From Synergistaceae bacterium (lineage in GTDB: Bacteria > Synergistota > Synergistia > Synergistales > Aminobacteriaceae): a DNA stretch of 64,000 bases. Under the pieces are notes generated by a model. That model did no database searches. It worked only from the letters and a program-made list of their open reading frames with translations, and was not told the origin of the DNA. A program made the position numbers and the translations under genes. The stretch is taken from the NCBI GenBank assembly GCA_018436595.1, contig JAHDLC010000002.1, forward strand, positions 51,965 to 115,964, read 5' to 3'. The stretch's first letter is position 1, and each line of letters begins with the position of its first letter. Shown here one piece after another: positions 53,970-63,477 of the stretch.

Positions 53970-54285
53970 AAAATGGAACCCTCCTGAGATGTGATGATTA
54001 CCACCGGATGAACGGTGAAGAAGCCTGAATAGAACTAACGTGGATATATTTCGAGAAACATTATTGCAAAAAACTAAAAATATATTTGACGCACTATCTT
54101 AATCATAAATAGTTTCAAGGATAGGGTGTCTTTTGGAAAGAATAGCACTCTTTTGACGGGCCTGCAATAGAGTCTCAGCGAGAGAAGTGTAAAAAAACAT
54201 CAAGGAATGAAGCGCCATTATACCTCCTCCGACCCTATAATAAGAATACGGAAACAATGCTGATCATCCAAGCGGGGGTGTGTAC
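53970..54285. other. AT-rich intergenic region between divergent genes
   Basis: This 316-base gap is much more AT-rich than its neighbours (for example AAAAACTAAAAATATATTTG at about 54069-54088). TTGACG occurs at 54086 and 54153, but no good -10 lies at the right spacing. I see no gene or RNA here. Confidence 0.5.
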
Positions 54286-55845
54286 ATGAACAGTCTGCTC
54301 ATTGCCGGAGGTACTCTCTGGAACGGGAATAAATTCACCCGGGGGGAAGCCCTGCTCCTCGCCGGAGGCGTCATCGCCGCCGCGGGACCCGAGAAGGACG
54401 TCCGTGCGGCGGCCCCGGCCTCCTGCGCCGAACTCCGGCTGTCGGGAGAATCGGTACTGCCCGGCGTCACCGACGGTCATATCCACCTCACCACCTGGGC
54501 AAAACAGAGATCGCTTCTGGACCTTTCTTCCGCCCGATCTCAGGCGGAAGCCCTGGCCATGGTGAGGGCCGAGTCGGAGAAACTGCCCCCCGGCCGGTGG
54601 GTGCGGGGGTGGGGCTACAACGAAAGCCGCTGGCCCGAAGGCCGCTCCGTGACAAAGGATGACCTCGACGGTCTCGGCATACCGAACCCCGTGCTGCTCC
54701 AGAGGGTGTGCACCCACCTGAACGTGGCGGACAGCAAGGCCCTGGCCCTTTCCGGGCTGGAAAGCGCCGACGGCGTTCTGCCCGAACGGGACGCCATCCC
54801 TGCCCTCAGGGCCATGGAACGGAATGTCTTCTCCCGGTCCGCCGTGAAGAATGCCCTGAAGGACGCCCTTTTCGAGCTGGCGTCCCACGGGATAACCTGC
54901 GCCCATCCCTGCGGCGCCGACGACTACGGTATGGAGGAGGACCTGTCCCTCTACGGTGAGCTCCGGGATGAAGGATCCCTGCCCTTAAGGATCTTCACCT
55001 ACCATGACAGGCACACCTATCCTGTTCTGCCCTCGGGTCTGGGGGACGGCTGGGTCCATTACCAGGGGCTCAAGATCTACCTCGACGGAAGCCTCGGCGG
55101 GAGGACGGCCGCCCTTTCGGCCCCCTATTCCGACGATCCCTGGGAGGAGGGGTGCCTCAACTGGGCTGACGGCGACGTGCTGGAACTGCTCCGGGAGGCA
55201 CGGAGGCGGGGCGTCCAGACCATGCTCCACGCCATCGGCGACCGGGGCCTCGACCAGGGGCTCCGGTGCATCGGGGCCGTGGACGGTGAATCCGGTGTTC
55301 CGGCTCTCCGGGACAGGATCAACCACGTGATGGTCTGCCGTCCTGACCAGCGACGGAGGCTCGCCTCCCTCGGGCTCTTCTGCGACATCCAGCCGGCCTT
55401 TGTCCCCAGCGACATGAACATGGCGGAAAGCCGCCTGGGCAGGGAGCGGCTTTCCTGGGCCTACGGCTGGCGGTCCCTGCTGGACGAGGGGCTCGTTATT
55501 TCCGCGTCCAGCGACGCCCCGGTGGAATCGGTGAACCCATGGCTCTCCGTCCGGCACCTCCTGGACCGTGCGGGCAACGGCGGACGAGACGTCTTTCGTC
55601 CGGAAGAGAGGTTTTCCCTGGAGGAGGCGCTGCCTCTTTTCACCTCCAACCCATGGCAGGCAATCGGGAGGGGAACCTTCTCCGGCAGGCTCGCTTCGGG
55701 ATATGCCGCCGACGTCACCGTCCTCGACCGGGACATCTCGGGGGCCGACGGCAGTGTCGTGGGGGAGGTCTCCCCCCTCTTCGTCCTCGCGGGAGGAATC
55801 CTGTCAAAAGGAGAACTGGACGGCGTTTCCCGGTTTTCCCGCTGA
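54286..55845 (+). CDS. YtcJ-like metal-dependent amidohydrolase
   Basis: A 519-residue amidohydrolase-3/YtcJ-family enzyme. The metal-binding pair is in VTDGHIHLTTWAKQR (about 62-76). Family blocks follow: GWGYNESRWPEG (about 107-118), KIYLDGSLGGRTAALSAPYSD (the family K-x-x-DGS-G-x-R signature), MLHAIGDRG and ISASSDAPVESVNPW with the late Asp. Relatives hydrolyse various amide or ester bonds, and some deacylate; the substrate here is unknown. ATG 54286 follows GCGGGGGTG; GTG 54280 overlaps that site. It is probably monocistronic with a terminator at 55862. Confidence 0.9.
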   Translation: MNSLLIAGGTLWNGNKFTRGEALLLAGGVIAAAGPEKDVRAAAPASCAELRLSGESVLPGVTDGHIHLTTWAKQRSLLDLSSARSQAEALAMVRAESEKLPPGRWVRGWGYNESRWPEGRSVTKDDLDGLGIPNPVLLQRVCTHLNVADSKALALSGLESADGVLPERDAIPALRAMERNVFSRSAVKNALKDALFELASHGITCAHPCGADDYGMEEDLSLYGELRDEGSLPLRIFTYHDRHTYPVLPSGLGDGWVHYQGLKIYLDGSLGGRTAALSAPYSDDPWEEGCLNWADGDVLELLREARRRGVQTMLHAIGDRGLDQGLRCIGAVDGESGVPALRDRINHVMVCRPDQRRRLASLGLFCDIQPAFVPSDMNMAESRLGRERLSWAYGWRSLLDEGLVISASSDAPVESVNPWLSVRHLLDRAGNGGRDVFRPEERFSLEEALPLFTSNPWQAIGRGTFSGRLASGYAADVTVLDRDISGADGSVVGEVSPLFVLAGGILSKGELDGVSRFSR

Positions 55846-55861
55846 CTGCAGATAGAACCAT

Positions 55862-55897
55862 AAGCCCCGGAGCCGCCGAGCGGTTCCGGGGCTTTTT
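55862..55897 (+). terminator. Rho-independent terminator after the amidohydrolase gene
   Basis: AAGCCCCGGA (55862-55871) pairs with TCCGGGGCTT (55885-55894), with a TTTTT run that begins within the stem's 3' end. Confidence 0.9.
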
Positions 55898-56134
55898 CGC
55901 ATCTCCCGGCCGGGATGGAGTGCGCTGAAAGGATCAAAGGGGTGAGTTCCCAGTACCCTCATTGTTTGCGGTGTATCAAAAATCCGTGCGGAGACGGGTT
56001 TTGAGAGCTTTTTTTTCCAGCAAAGAGGTTTTTCTCACCCTATTTACAAAAACGATACAGACAATTTATTCTTCAGTCAGCAACGGCTCCCGGTTGTTTT
56101 CGACGCGACGAATTCCGCAGAAGGAGGTACAGCA

Positions 56135-57643
56135 ATGATGATCAGAAAGAGCAGACGGGGATGTGTTTCGTTTCTGATGGTGTTTTCGTGCCTTCTGGCC
56201 TTCACTTCTTTCGCCGAAGGGGCGGTGTTTTATGTAACGGAAAGCGGGGCTGGGGCAAAGGACGGCTCCAGATGGGAGGACGCTTACGGTGAGGCTGAAT
56301 TCAGCCAGAATCTGAACGGGTCATCCGTGGGGGACGAGTTCTGGGTGGCGGCGGGGAGGTATCGTCCTTCCACTACAGGGGACAAAACCTGGTATTTTGT
56401 CCTTGATCCCGGGGTTTCCCTCTACGGGGGGTTCGCCGGCACGGAGACCTCCAGGAGCCAGCGGAACTGGAGGACGAACGTCACCGTCCTGACCGGTGAT
56501 CTGGACTTCAACGATACCGTTGACGCCAGGGGGGTTACCCGGAAAGCGTCCGACATCAACGCCGCCGGAAGCGGCAACAGTATCAGGGTGATGTACACCT
56601 ATGGCCAGGGAGGAGTGTTGGACGGCTTCACCGTCACCGCCGGGAATGCGTTGAATGAAGAGGGCGGCGGGATAATGGACGTGGCAAGCTCCGTGACGGT
56701 ACGAAACTGCACTTTCGCAGGAAACTACTCCAGCCAGAGCGGCGGAGGGCTCTACAGCAGGAATTCAGCCTCCGCCGCGGAGAACTGCGTCTTTTCAGGC
56801 AATGAGGCTCAGTGGGGCGGAGGCATGTACACCGATAACAGTACGTCCGTAGTGGACGGATGCACTTTCACTGAAAACGATGCCGTCTACGGAGGGGGTA
56901 TGGCTGCCGCCAACAGCAACGTTCCGGAAGTGAAAAACTGTACATTTTCGAAGAATACGGCTTCTGACCGGGGCGGCGGCATGCTCACATCGAATTCAGC
57001 AAACGTTTCATCAAGCACCTTCACGGAGAACAGCGCTTCCGATGGAGGAGGGATGTTCTGCATAGGCTTCGCCCCGACGGTGACAAACTGCACTTTCTCT
57101 GGCAACACGGCCACGGATAAAGGCGGTGGCATCAACAACTACTGGCTTGCCTCGACGACGATAATGAACTGCACTTTTTCCGGCAACGGCGCCAATCAAG
57201 GGGGCAACATGGCGAACCTGGACAGCAGTCCGGCAGTGACGAATTCCATCTTCTGGAGTTCAGCCGCCGGAGAGGAAATATTCAATGACGCGACCTCGAA
57301 TCCGGTGCTGTCCCATTGCGTGGTCCAGGGAGGGTACCCCGCAGGGACGGAAATCATCACCGGGGATCCGAAACTCGGTCCTCTGGCCGACAACGGCGGG
57401 CTCACCCGCACCCGGGCTCTCCTTACGGGCAGTTCCGCCATCGACGCCGGGAAGGCCGCAGGCGCCCCGTCCACGGACCAGCGGGGGGTGTCCCGCCCCC
57501 AGGGCAGTGGGTACGACATCGGAGCCTTTGAACTGGCAGTTTCGTCCGGCGGAAGCGGAGGAGGAGGATGCGGCGTCCTGTCCGCTCCGTTCCCCGGTGT
57601 GCTTCTGCTGGTTCTTCCCCTGGTTTTGCTCTTCAACAAGTAG
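56135..57643 (+). CDS. Surface beta-helix protein with Synerg-CTERM-like tail (first copy)
   Basis: A 502-residue exported protein. A signal peptide (about 1-29) is followed by a cap region with [15 protein letters not shown], then right-handed beta-helix turns (about 170-390) with recurring N-C-T-F-S-G-N units preceded by GGG, like chlamydial polymorphic membrane protein repeats. A choice-of-anchor-Q-like module follows ([36 protein letters not shown]; about 410-470). The end is [10 protein letters not shown], a hydrophobic segment and a terminal LLFNK, resembling the Synerg-CTERM sorting signal (inference). It is probably attached to the outer surface. ATG 56135 follows AAGGAGG. A paralog lies downstream. 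Confidence 0.85.
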   Translation: MMIRKSRRGCVSFLMVFSCLLAFTSFAEGAVFYVTESGAGAKDGSRWEDAYGEAEFSQNLNGSSVGDEFWVAAGRYRPSTTGDKTWYFVLDPGVSLYGGFAGTETSRSQRNWRTNVTVLTGDLDFNDTVDARGVTRKASDINAAGSGNSIRVMYTYGQGGVLDGFTVTAGNALNEEGGGIMDVASSVTVRNCTFAGNYSSQSGGGLYSRNSASAAENCVFSGNEAQWGGGMYTDNSTSVVDGCTFTENDAVYGGGMAAANSNVPEVKNCTFSKNTASDRGGGMLTSNSANVSSSTFTENSASDGGGMFCIGFAPTVTNCTFSGNTATDKGGGINNYWLASTTIMNCTFSGNGANQGGNMANLDSSPAVTNSIFWSSAAGEEIFNDATSNPVLSHCVVQGGYPAGTEIITGDPKLGPLADNGGLTRTRALLTGSSAIDAGKAAGAPSTDQRGVSRPQGSGYDIGAFELAVSSGGSGGGGCGVLSAPFPGVLLLVLPLVLLFNK

Positions 57644-57887
57644 CCGCAACAGAATAGCCCGATCCGCCCTTTTTCGCGCCCCGGGGCCGCGCTGAGCGGT
57701 TCCGGGGCGCGCGCTCACGGAAGGAGAGGGAGACAGGGAAGATTCTATTCTGTAGGGTGATTTACGTCATGGAATATAAATACTATACTGTAAAAACAGA
57801 AAATTTAGAGATCAGAGGGAAGGCGTGGATCGTCCTGAAGAGGGATGCTCCGGAAGACCGGGAGGCTGAGAAAGGAGCGGGTGTGCC

Positions 57888-59567
57888 GTGACGGAGAAAA
57901 AGCGCTGGAGGGTCTGTGGGGTTTTTCTTGCGGCGATGACGATAATGGCGGCGGCGTGGGTTACCCTTCCGGCTGCCTCCCCCGGGGAAGCGGCGACGGT
58001 GATTTATGTCACCCAGGCCGGGGCTGGGAACAGGAGCGGCACGTCCTGGTCGAACGCCTGCGGCGAGACGGAGTTCAAGACGGCCCTCGACAATGCCCCT
58101 GCGGGGAGCGAAATCTGGGTCGCAAAGGGTACATACCGTCCCTCCCTTCCCGCTGCGGGGGTTCCGGCGAACCGGGAGGCTTCCTTCGCCCTGAAATCCG
58201 GCGTGACCCTCTACGGCGGTTTTCTTGGAGGGGAGACCACCACCCGGCAGCGGGACTACAGGAAAAACGTCACCGTCCTTACCGGAGACCTCAAGGGAGA
58301 TGACAATAGCAATCCTGACGGAGTGACGGAGACAGCGGCAGGCATAGTCGGCGAGAACAGCTACACCGTGGTGACTTCCTTCGGCGCCGCCGCCCCCAAC
58401 ACGGGAATACTGGACGGCTTCACCATCACCGGGGGAAGCGCGGACTGGACGGATACCAACACCGGCGGAGCGAAGCAGTACGGAGGAGGAATGCACAACA
58501 CGGGCAGCCACGCGGTTGTACGCAACTGTTCCTTCAGAGGAAACACCGCCGAATGGGGAGGCGGGGCCATTTACAACGCCTCGAGCAATATCCGCCTGGG
58601 ATACTGCACCTTCTCGGGGAACGGAGGCCGGTCCGGGGCCGGTATGTACAACCAGGCCAGCAGCCCGGAACTCGTCAGCTGCACCTTCACGGACAATGCC
58701 GTCCGGACGGATGCCGGAGCCATTCACAACTACGACGGAAGCAGCCCGACCATCAGCGGGTGCACCTTCACCGGGAACAGGGCGGAGTGGGACGGAGGAG
58801 CCATAGCCAACGTTGATGACTGCAGCCCGGAGATCATCAACTGCACCTTCTCGGACAACACCGCAAGAGGAGATTCCCTTCTCCATCTCGGCGGCGGGGC
58901 CATAGCCGGCGCCGGAAACTCGAACGCGCAGATCACCAACTGCACTTTTTCCGGCAACATCGTGGAAGACGGGTTCGGGGGAGCGATAACCAACGCCCAC
59001 AGCACCGCGGTCATTGTCAACTGCACCTTTTCGGGGAACTCTTCCACTTCGGGAGGGGGCATGTTCAATTTCAACTGCTCGCCCTCGATTGTGAACTGCA
59101 CCTTCGCGAACAACTCCGCTGACACTGCCGCCGGCATGCGGAACAGCGGAGGAGGAACGCCGGTGGTGAAGAACTGCATTTTCTGGAACAACTCCGGGCA
59201 GGCAGGGAACGAAATTGTCAACGACACCGGTTCGGTTCCGGCCGTTTCCTACTGCGTGGTGCGGTACGGTTACGCCGGAGGGACCAACGTCGCCGGAAAC
59301 CCGAACCTCGGTACCCTCAAGGACAACGGAGGCTACACGAAAACCCATGCCCTGCTCCTGGGGAGTTCCGCCGTCGACAAAGGGACGTCCGCCGGAGCCC
59401 CTTCCAGTGACCAGAGGGGATACCCAAGGCCCCAGGGATCGGCCTATGACATCGGATCCTACGAGTTTGCCCCGTCCTCGGACAGCGGGGGATGCTCGGC
59501 CCTTCCCTCCGGTGGAATGGCGGCGGTTCTGCTGCTGGTGCCTCTTCTCCTGCTGTTCGGAAAATAA
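57888..59567 (+). CDS. Surface beta-helix protein with Synerg-CTERM-like tail (second copy)
   Basis: A 559-residue paralog of the protein at 56135 with the same architecture. It has a signal peptide (about 1-37), YVTQAGAGNRSGTSW, beta-helix turns with NCTFSGN units (about 180-440), the module NPNLGTLKDNGGYTKTHALL...DQRGYPRPQG...DIGSYE, then SGGCS, a hydrophobic segment and terminal LLFGK. GTG 57888 follows AAAGGAGCGGG. The helix repeats differ in number between the copies. It is followed 34 bases later by the three-domain secreted protein gene, probably on the same transcript. Function could be adhesion or surface layer, by architecture only. Confidence 0.85.
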   Translation: MTEKKRWRVCGVFLAAMTIMAAAWVTLPAASPGEAATVIYVTQAGAGNRSGTSWSNACGETEFKTALDNAPAGSEIWVAKGTYRPSLPAAGVPANREASFALKSGVTLYGGFLGGETTTRQRDYRKNVTVLTGDLKGDDNSNPDGVTETAAGIVGENSYTVVTSFGAAAPNTGILDGFTITGGSADWTDTNTGGAKQYGGGMHNTGSHAVVRNCSFRGNTAEWGGGAIYNASSNIRLGYCTFSGNGGRSGAGMYNQASSPELVSCTFTDNAVRTDAGAIHNYDGSSPTISGCTFTGNRAEWDGGAIANVDDCSPEIINCTFSDNTARGDSLLHLGGGAIAGAGNSNAQITNCTFSGNIVEDGFGGAITNAHSTAVIVNCTFSGNSSTSGGGMFNFNCSPSIVNCTFANNSADTAAGMRNSGGGTPVVKNCIFWNNSGQAGNEIVNDTGSVPAVSYCVVRYGYAGGTNVAGNPNLGTLKDNGGYTKTHALLLGSSAVDKGTSAGAPSSDQRGYPRPQGSAYDIGSYEFAPSSDSGGCSALPSGGMAAVLLLVPLLLLFGK

Positions 59568-59601
59568 GGGAAAGACGGCAAACAGGAAGAAGGGAAATGC
59601 A

Positions 59602-61185
59602 ATGCGAAAAAAGCTGTCCTGCCTGGTTTTGGGAGTGGCTGTACTGGCTGCCGCCGTAGTGGGCGGAAGGCCGTCTTCGGCGCAGACCCCGGTGTCGGCT
59701 GACGAAATCCGGTTCGTCATGCCTTCGGGCTGGGTCAGAAAAGAAGCCCCGGCGCCCGGGACGCTGGCCTATTACGTGCTGATGTACCAGGGCAAGCCCT
59801 ACGGGGAAATGTACCTTTCGAAAGAACCTCTCCCGTCGGCGCTCGGTGCAAGGCAGGTCCTTGAAGAGGGCCTGAGGAAAAATTCCGCGGGTCTCCAGGG
59901 CTATCAGCCCATGGGAACGTATCCCGTTTCCGCAGTCGGGGTCAGCGATGCCGTGGCCCATGATTTTACCTACTACCCGGCCCAAAGTCCCGTTCCCTTC
60001 ACCGGCCGTGTGGTGGTACTCGTGGTCGGCCATGCTTCCTACACGTTCTTTTTCAACACGACATCGAGCTTTTTCCCGTCCGTAAAGGGATCCTTCGGTG
60101 AAGTCACGGCGTCCATTCAGGCGGTGCCGAAGCCCCCCGTACAGGAGGCGAAGAAGGCCGAATCCCGGATGGTGGAAGAACACGGTTTCACAATGACCCT
60201 CGCGGGAGGGTGGAGTGAATCCGGGGATGCCATGGGGGCAAAATACCGGTATGCGGGAGCCGACGGACAACACCTGGCGTCTTTTTTCCCCTTCGGCAAA
60301 GACGAAAAGGCAGGAGTCACCGCACTCTTTGCGCTCATGGAAAAAAAGGATGCCCTGGAAGCGGTACTTGCTTCAAAGGTGCGGGATGATTTTCCGGGCT
60401 ACGGCGACTATACCGCAGTGGACACATTCAGGCGAAAAGTCGCCGGAAGCGATGCGATCATCCATGATTTCCGCTCCCGGAAGGAAAACGTCCAGGTCAT
60501 GTTCCGCTGGTGCATCGTTGCGGTCAGTGCCGTTCCTGCGAACGAAACGACACTGACGGCGCCGTCGGTTTACGATTTTGCTTTTCTGACATCCCATCCG
60601 GACAGGTTCGGGGAGTTGAAACCGGTCTTTGACGCGGTACTCGACTCCATGAAGCCTTCAGTTCCTCTTCCTCTCCGGCCTGAGGCCCCGGCTGTCCAGG
60701 AAGGGACGACACCCCCTTCCGGAGCGGTCGGCCAGGGACTTCCCGAACTCGGGGATGAGGAGGTGTTCAGTGCCCCTGACGGAAGGTTCACCGTGGCGCT
60801 TCCCCCGGGGGCAGTTAAGGACGGGGCTCCCAGGCCGGAATTTTCTGCCCCTTCGGGAGAAGTCGCCACCTATGGCATAGCCGGAAAAGAAAAGACCGTC
60901 GTCATTCTCCATCTTTTCAATACTCTCCCGGAAGGAGAGGCGTACAGAGACAATCTGGCGGCGGCCAGGGGCGGGAGAGCGGCTGGAGATGTGGTCATGG
61001 ACGCGGGCCGGAAAAAGGTCCCGGCCAGGATCTACCAGACCCGGGACGGGCAGGTTCTTGTGGCCGCCCTTTTCCCGGCCGACGGTCTCTTTATAGGGGT
61101 GCAGCTTCCGAAGGAGGCCTACAGCGGGTCGAGAGGCTGGATACAGGATCTTGTCACCGGAGTCCGGTTCAGGGTGGGGGATTAG
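59602..61185 (+). CDS. Secreted protein with three DcrB/PsbP-like repeats
   Basis: I do not recognise a named family. The 527-residue protein has a signal peptide (MRKKLSCLVLGVAVLAAAVV, cut near residue 28). It then has three domains of about 140-160 residues with similar openings: IRFVMPSGWVRKEAP (about 36-50), FTMTLAGGWSES (about 195-206) and FTVALPPGA (about 396-404). Proline-rich linkers (KPPVQEAKKAE; PLPLRPEAPAVQEG) separate them. The pattern resembles repeated DcrB/PsbP-type domains. ATG 59602 follows AGAAGGG. The position directly after a surface beta-helix gene suggests an envelope role. Confidence 0.7.
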   Translation: MRKKLSCLVLGVAVLAAAVVGGRPSSAQTPVSADEIRFVMPSGWVRKEAPAPGTLAYYVLMYQGKPYGEMYLSKEPLPSALGARQVLEEGLRKNSAGLQGYQPMGTYPVSAVGVSDAVAHDFTYYPAQSPVPFTGRVVVLVVGHASYTFFFNTTSSFFPSVKGSFGEVTASIQAVPKPPVQEAKKAESRMVEEHGFTMTLAGGWSESGDAMGAKYRYAGADGQHLASFFPFGKDEKAGVTALFALMEKKDALEAVLASKVRDDFPGYGDYTAVDTFRRKVAGSDAIIHDFRSRKENVQVMFRWCIVAVSAVPANETTLTAPSVYDFAFLTSHPDRFGELKPVFDAVLDSMKPSVPLPLRPEAPAVQEGTTPPSGAVGQGLPELGDEEVFSAPDGRFTVALPPGAVKDGAPRPEFSAPSGEVATYGIAGKEKTVVILHLFNTLPEGEAYRDNLAAARGGRAAGDVVMDAGRKKVPARIYQTRDGQVLVAALFPADGLFIGVQLPKEAYSGSRGWIQDLVTGVRFRVGD

Positions 61186-61301
61186 CCGATCCCTGCCCAT
61201 AGCCGAAGGAACCGCCTCCGCATCCATTGCGCGGCGGCCTTTCCCTGATGATACAATGACGGTGCGGAGCGCGAACTACATCAGGGAAGGGACGGTACGG
61301 C

Positions 61302-62204
61302 ATGACGAAAGAACGGATCGGATTCATCGGCCTGGGGATCATGGGGAAGCGGATGGCGCTGAACCTGCTCAAGGCGGGGTATTTCATGACCATCCGCAGC
61401 GGGAGCGAAGAAACCCGGAAGGAGTTCGCCGCCAGGGGCGTCCGGGTGGTGGACACACCCTCCGGGGTGGCGGCCGAAAGCGACGTGATCATCACCATGC
61501 TGCCGGGGTCGACCGAGGTGGAGGAGGTCTACCTGGGGGAACAGGGCATTCTCCGGACCGTCCGCGAGGGGACCGTCTGCATCGACACCAGCTCGATCGA
61601 CCCTGTGACGGCGGTACGGATAGCCTCGGAACTCCGGAAAAAAGGCGTCGCCATGCTCGACGCACCGGTCAGCGGAGGCCAGGAAAAGGCGGAATCCGGC
61701 ACGCTGTCCATCATGGCCGGAGGAGACGAACCGGTTTTCGAACGCTGCCTCGGCATTCTGAAATCCATGGGACGGGACGTCGTCCTGGTGGGAGGCCCCG
61801 GGGCCGGGCAGATCGCCAAACTCGCGAATCAGTGCATCGTCGCCGTCAACATGGCCATCGTCGGCGAGGCCATGTGTCTTGGAAAGAAGGCGGGGGTGGA
61901 CCCGCGAAAAATCTTCCAGGCCATACGGGGAGGACTTGCGGGAAGCCAGTGCATGACGGACAAGGCCCCCCGCATGTTCAGCGGGGACTACACCCCGGGC
62001 GGAAAAATGTGGCTCCACGTCAAGGATCTGAAAAACGTGATGACGGCATGCCGGGAGTACGGCGTCGCCATGCCGCTGACCGAAAGCGTGCTGGCCATGA
62101 TGGAGGATGTCGTGCGGGACTGGGGGCCGGATACGGACCACGGCGGCGTGGCAAAATACTTCGAGAAGCTGAACGGCGTCTCGCTGGTGACGAAGGACTC
62201 CTGA
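61302..62204 (+). CDS. NAD(P)-dependent beta-hydroxyacid dehydrogenase (3-hydroxyisobutyrate/tartronate-semialdehyde type)
   Basis: A 300-residue beta-hydroxyacid dehydrogenase. The nucleotide-binding start is IGFIGLGIMGKRMALNLLKAG (about 6-26). The substrate loop is DAPVSGGQEKAESGTLSIMAGG (about 120-141). The catalytic Lys is in GAGQIAKLANQ (about 167-177). The C-terminal helices end with KDLKNVMTACREYG. Likely reactions are 3-hydroxyisobutyrate oxidation or tartronate semialdehyde reduction; the residues seen do not decide between them. ATG 61302 follows GGGAAGGGACGG. It is probably monocistronic. The genetic context gives no pathway. Confidence 0.9.
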   Translation: MTKERIGFIGLGIMGKRMALNLLKAGYFMTIRSGSEETRKEFAARGVRVVDTPSGVAAESDVIITMLPGSTEVEEVYLGEQGILRTVREGTVCIDTSSIDPVTAVRIASELRKKGVAMLDAPVSGGQEKAESGTLSIMAGGDEPVFERCLGILKSMGRDVVLVGGPGAGQIAKLANQCIVAVNMAIVGEAMCLGKKAGVDPRKIFQAIRGGLAGSQCMTDKAPRMFSGDYTPGGKMWLHVKDLKNVMTACREYGVAMPLTESVLAMMEDVVRDWGPDTDHGGVAKYFEKLNGVSLVTKDS

Positions 62205-62243
62205 AGCACTGGCGGCAATCCGGTTTTTCCTCGTTTCGATATT

Positions 62244-62284
62244 CCGGCGAAGAATCCGAACCTACGTGGCGGATTCTTCGCCGG
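62244..62284. terminator. Bidirectional hairpin between the dehydrogenase and hypothetical genes
   Basis: CCGGCGAAGAATCCG (62244-62258) pairs perfectly with CGGATTCTTCGCCGG (62270-62284). It overlaps the last codons of the minus-strand gene ending at 62262. T tracts are weak. Confidence 0.7.
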
Positions 62285-62636
62285 TGTCCTTTGAAGGAGC
62301 GGCCTGTCCGCAGTACCGGTCAAAATTCCCCAGAAAACGATGACCGCAGGCATTTTTCACCTTTTCGCGGATCGTCTCGAGGGTGACGGCTTTTTTCCCG
62401 TGGTCCGCGTACAGGCTCCGGGCGACATACTTGATGCAGCTCTGCGACGGTATCTGGGAGCGGGTTCGGAAGTCTCCCTGTTTCATGTCCCTGTCGATGC
62501 ACGCCCGGGCTCCCGTCTCCGGATCATCGGAAACCAGGAAATCAAGGAAAAGTGCCAGGGGGGTGCCCGGTTCCGCCTGGTAATTGCAGGGCGCCAACAG
62601 CTCCCGCAGGTCGTTTTTTCTTTTGTAATCGGCCAT
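62262..62636 (-). CDS. Small hypothetical protein with four cysteines
   Basis: Not recognised. ATG 62636 follows GGAGGAGAG; an upstream frame to 62771 is unsupported. The 124-residue product is hydrophilic, with scattered Cys (CNYQ, CIDRDMKQ, CIKYVARSLYADHG and two near the end, NACGHRFLGNFDRYCGQ) and no signal peptide. The mix of Cys and His in the last third could bind a metal, but no spacing matches a known zinc module. It has no evident operon partner; hicAB lies upstream on the same strand after a gap of 162 bases. Coding potential is supported by codon pattern and the ribosome site. Confidence 0.6.
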   Translation of the reverse strand: MADYKRKNDLRELLAPCNYQAEPGTPLALFLDFLVSDDPETGARACIDRDMKQGDFRTRSQIPSQSCIKYVARSLYADHGKKAVTLETIREKVKNACGHRFLGNFDRYCGQAAPSKDTGEESAT

Positions 62637-62798
62637 CTCTGACTCTCCTCCGCACTCCGGGGGTGTGCCGGCTGTTCGGGTGTACTTTTTGGTACAGAAT
62701 ATTATACACAGGACGGACGTACAAAAGGAGTACTGAGCTTCTCCAGAAAAGACAGCGCTCTTGCCGGACATTTTCCGGGCAGGGGCGCTGTCATGCGG

Positions 62799-63209
62799 CT
62801 ACACGCCGAGTTTTTTCTTCAAGCCCTCCTGGAGTATTCCGGAAAAGTTGAGTTTGGCCTCCATAGCGAGCTTGTTCAGCCAGTTGGGGAGGGTAACGCT
62901 TTTCGTGACGCTTTTGTTTGCTTCCTCCTCACGGACGATGTCCATGCGAACGGTAACGAGGGATACGGCTTCTCCGGGGCGCACCTGCACCTTGTCAAAA
63001 GGAGTGGGGACAGGGATAACGTCGCCGTCACGCTCCGAGTAGTACAAGAAACCTTCGAGAGCCTCTTTGGCACGTGCGACCGCTTCAGCTTCCGACGTGC
63101 CGAAGGTTGCGCATCCGGGAAGGTCGGGGAACTCAACCGCTATATTTTTGCCGCTGCGGGAGAATATCGCCGGATATGTGCGGATATCCTTGTTTCCTCT
63201 ATTGGCCAT
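62799..63209 (-). CDS. hicB: HicB-family antitoxin
   Basis: A 136-residue antitoxin. The N-terminal partial RNase H-like domain has YPAIFSRSGKNIAVEFPDLPGCATFG (about 11-36) and ARAKEALEGFLYY, the HicB hallmark. The C-terminal ribbon-helix-helix-like end, VTLPNWLNKLAMEAKLNFS, probably binds DNA. HicB neutralises HicA and represses the operon. ATG 63209 follows AAAGGAGG; an upstream ATG at 63230 overlaps that site. It lies 54 bases downstream of hicA in the usual toxin-first order. It should recognise the palindrome at 63487 (inference). Confidence 0.92.
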   Translation of the reverse strand: MANRGNKDIRTYPAIFSRSGKNIAVEFPDLPGCATFGTSEAEAVARAKEALEGFLYYSERDGDVIPVPTPFDKVQVRPGEAVSLVTVRMDIVREEEANKSVTKSVTLPNWLNKLAMEAKLNFSGILQEGLKKKLGV

Positions 63210-63263
63210 AGCTATTCCTCCTTTCGTCATGGGAACAGAATGTATTGCTTCAATGGGCGGAAC

Positions 63264-63452
63264 TTACAGCCCCGCCGCCTTGAAAATGCTCTTGGCAGTC
63301 TTGGGGTCTACATCTTTCTCAGGATGAGGAACCGTGATCTTTCCCGGCTTTGTCTTGTGCTTGAAATAGTGGTGATCTCCCCTGGCACCCAGTAGAAACC
63401 AGCCGTCCTGCTCCAGAATCTTTATGATCTCCCTGCTGCTGAAACTTTTCAT
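63264..63452 (-). CDS. hicA: HicA-family mRNA-degrading toxin
   Basis: A 62-residue RNA endonuclease toxin with the double-stranded-RNA-binding-like fold. The family pattern is SSREIIKILEQDGW (about 4-17), then GARGDHHYFKH with the catalytic His (about 21-31), KITVPHPEKD and a final KSIFKAAG. ATG 63452 follows GGGAGGAGGGGG. The frame extends to 63506 but that stretch overlaps the promoter. HicA cleaves mRNA and blocks translation when freed from HicB. The pair is complete and likely functional. Confidence 0.92.
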   Translation of the reverse strand: MKSFSSREIIKILEQDGWFLLGARGDHHYFKHKTKPGKITVPHPEKDVDPKTAKSIFKAAGL

Positions 63453-63477
63453 TCCCCCTCCTCCCCTCGACAATAAC

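Noticed and set aside
57783..59720. A 645-codon minus-strand frame over the second beta-helix gene
   Set aside because: Shadow of a repetitive gene; the sense product has signal peptide and repeats.
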